From an uncultured Eubacteriales bacterium (lineage in GTDB: Bacteria; Bacillota; Clostridia; Peptostreptococcales; Anaerovoracaceae): a stretch of DNA of 5,982 nt. Positions 5,596-5,982 of this stretch are shown here, piece after piece. The translations under genes were made by a program, and so were the position numbers. Below the pieces are notes generated by a model. The model was not told where the DNA came from. It saw nothing but the letters and a program-made list of their open reading frames with translations, and made no database searches. The number at the start of each line of letters is the position of its first letter. Position 1 is the stretch's first letter. The stretch lies in NCBI GenBank assembly GCA_902766915.1, contig CACXFN010000202.1:1-5982 (forward strand), in the 5' to 3' direction.

Positions 5596-5889
5596 TTACA
5601 GTTTGGGTTTGCTTGGGGGACCGATTCGTTTCGCATTCTCTCTTGCTGATTCACGCCTCGCATCCGTATAAGGTGCTGTAAGGCGAATTGATAACCTCGC
5701 TTTATCGATAAAATAAGATACACATCCTATTTCCTTATCTTCAGATTCAAGACGGCAGACCGCCGGGTACTTCTTTGCAAAATCAGCCAGTCGGCGCTTG
5801 AGTCCGGCATTGAAGGTATAGACATTGTAAGTGTCGTCACCCTCGCTGGTCAGAATGATCGTTTCTTTTTCATACTTTGTAAGCCTCAT
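5596..5889 (-). CDS. Small mobile-element-associated protein of unknown function (RLTKYEKET type)
   Basis: The protein (97 residues) begins MRLTKYEKETIILTSEGDDT and continues with YNVYTFNAGLKRRLADFAKK, YPAVCRLE and YFIDKARLSIRLTAPY. The T.YE.ETII....E....VYT.N..L.R.L pattern recalls a group of small uncharacterised proteins common in Firmicute conjugative and phage-like elements; this is memory, not a search. There is no signal peptide, membrane segment or known catalytic motif. An excellent AAGGAGT site lies 8 nt before ATG 5889, so I prefer that start to the ATG at 5916, which would add nine residues and overlap the terminator tail. It lies outside the restriction module: its stop is only about 20 bp from the -35 box of the methyltransferase promoter and it has no terminator of its own there. 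It probably marks the mobile-element backbone. Confidence 0.75.
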   Translation of the reverse strand: MRLTKYEKETIILTSEGDDTYNVYTFNAGLKRRLADFAKKYPAVCRLESEDKEIGCVSYFIDKARLSIRLTAPYTDARRESARENAKRIGPPSKPKL

Positions 5890-5916
5890 GCTTTGGTACT
5901 CCTTCCGTTTTCTCAT

Positions 5917-5949
5917 AAAGAAAGCCGCCCGTGTGTTCAGACGGACGAC
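5917..5949 (-). terminator. Rho-independent terminator of a gene beyond the right edge
   Basis: On the minus strand GTCGTCCGT pairs with ACGGGCGGC in a 9-bp stem (5949-5941 with 5932-5924), two pairs being G-U, around an 8-nt loop and followed by TTTCTTT. The plus reading would have mismatches at the G-U positions, so it acts on leftward transcripts from outside the window. It ends only 27 bp before the start of the small gene at 5889 and no promoter fits between, so partial read-through or an attenuator is possible. Confidence 0.65.
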
Positions 5950-5957
5950 TTTGATAT

Positions 5958-5976
5958 AAAGTATCGGCGATACTTT
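5958..5976. repeat. Perfect 19-bp palindrome at the right edge
   Basis: AAAGTATCG, a central G, then CGATACTTT form a perfect palindrome 8 bp beyond the terminator stem. It could be a regulator binding site or a hairpin at the 3' end of the gene beyond the edge. It has the same 9-1-9 layout as the palindrome at 214-232 but a different sequence, so the two are not copies. Confidence 0.6.
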
Positions 5977-5982
5977 TTCATA

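Noticed and set aside
4657..5638. Avoidance of GAATGC, the possible target of a BsmI-like enzyme
   Set aside because: I found only two copies by eye (4657-4662 and, reversed, 5633-5638) against about six expected by chance in a window this size; too few to claim depletion, and protected sites need not be avoided.
5371..5649. 92-residue plus-strand frame over the HTH_17 gene and its promoter
   Set aside because: Hydrophobic and serine-rich as expected of antisense sequence; it covers a near-consensus minus-strand promoter and two better-supported genes.
5937..5981. Short minus-strand frame MKKYRRYFISKSSV ending in the loop of the right-edge terminator
   Set aside because: It could be the end of a gene beyond the edge, but the frame also begins at an ATG on the last bases of the window and another frame is open too, so it cannot be called.
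1..5982. CRISPR array, tRNA, rRNA or insertion sequence
   Set aside because: No regularly spaced direct repeats, cloverleaf, rRNA segment or transposase-like reading frame was seen on either strand.

Overview
The window looks like part of the accessory genome of a low-to-moderate GC Gram-positive bacterium, most likely a gut Clostridia-type Firmicute. The evidence is AG-rich Shine-Dalgarno sites 5-10 nt before most starts, sigma-A-like promoters, U-tailed hairpin terminators, and a small flanking gene of a type that I recall from Firmicute conjugative and phage-like elements. The organism call is inference; there is no rRNA or housekeeping marker.

Layout. Positions 1-198 hold an open frame leaving the left edge on the minus strand, with a minus-strand terminator (155-190) in front of it. 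Positions 205-296 are a dense control region: a perfect 19-bp palindrome, a promoter and a second inverted repeat. A plus-strand operon follows: an Xre/controller-type regulator (297-518), an AlkA-type HhH-GPD DNA glycosylase (515-1171, overlapping by 4 bp) and a 680-residue restriction endonuclease (1184-3226). A strong two-way terminator (3233-3267) separates it from a convergent minus-strand operon that starts at a promoter at 5549-5577. In transcription order that operon encodes an excisionase-type HTH protein (5510-5319), a stand-alone HARE-HTH protein (5301-5056), a beta-class amino-methyltransferase (5043-4087) and a Dam/D12 alpha-class adenine methyltransferase (4081-3272). Beyond it lie a mobile-element-type small gene (5889-5596), its upstream terminator and a perfect palindrome at the right edge.

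How it works together. This is a complete type II restriction-modification module. The endonuclease carries two PD-(D/E)XK-like motifs, one near each end. Its length and motif layout match what I remember of the BsmI/Mva1269I type enzymes, which recognise an asymmetric site and cut close to it. Two different methyltransferases fit an asymmetric site, one per strand. The controller protein probably times the restriction operon through the two operator-like repeats. The HTH pair at the head of the methyltransferase operon may give that side its own control. The least expected part is the DNA glycosylase translationally coupled to the controller and placed just before the endonuclease. It could repair base damage linked to methylation, or it could be an effector of defence.

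The module seems to sit inside a mobile-element backbone whose genes read leftward: the terminator at 155-190 has the right orientation to have once followed the small gene that now ends at 5596.
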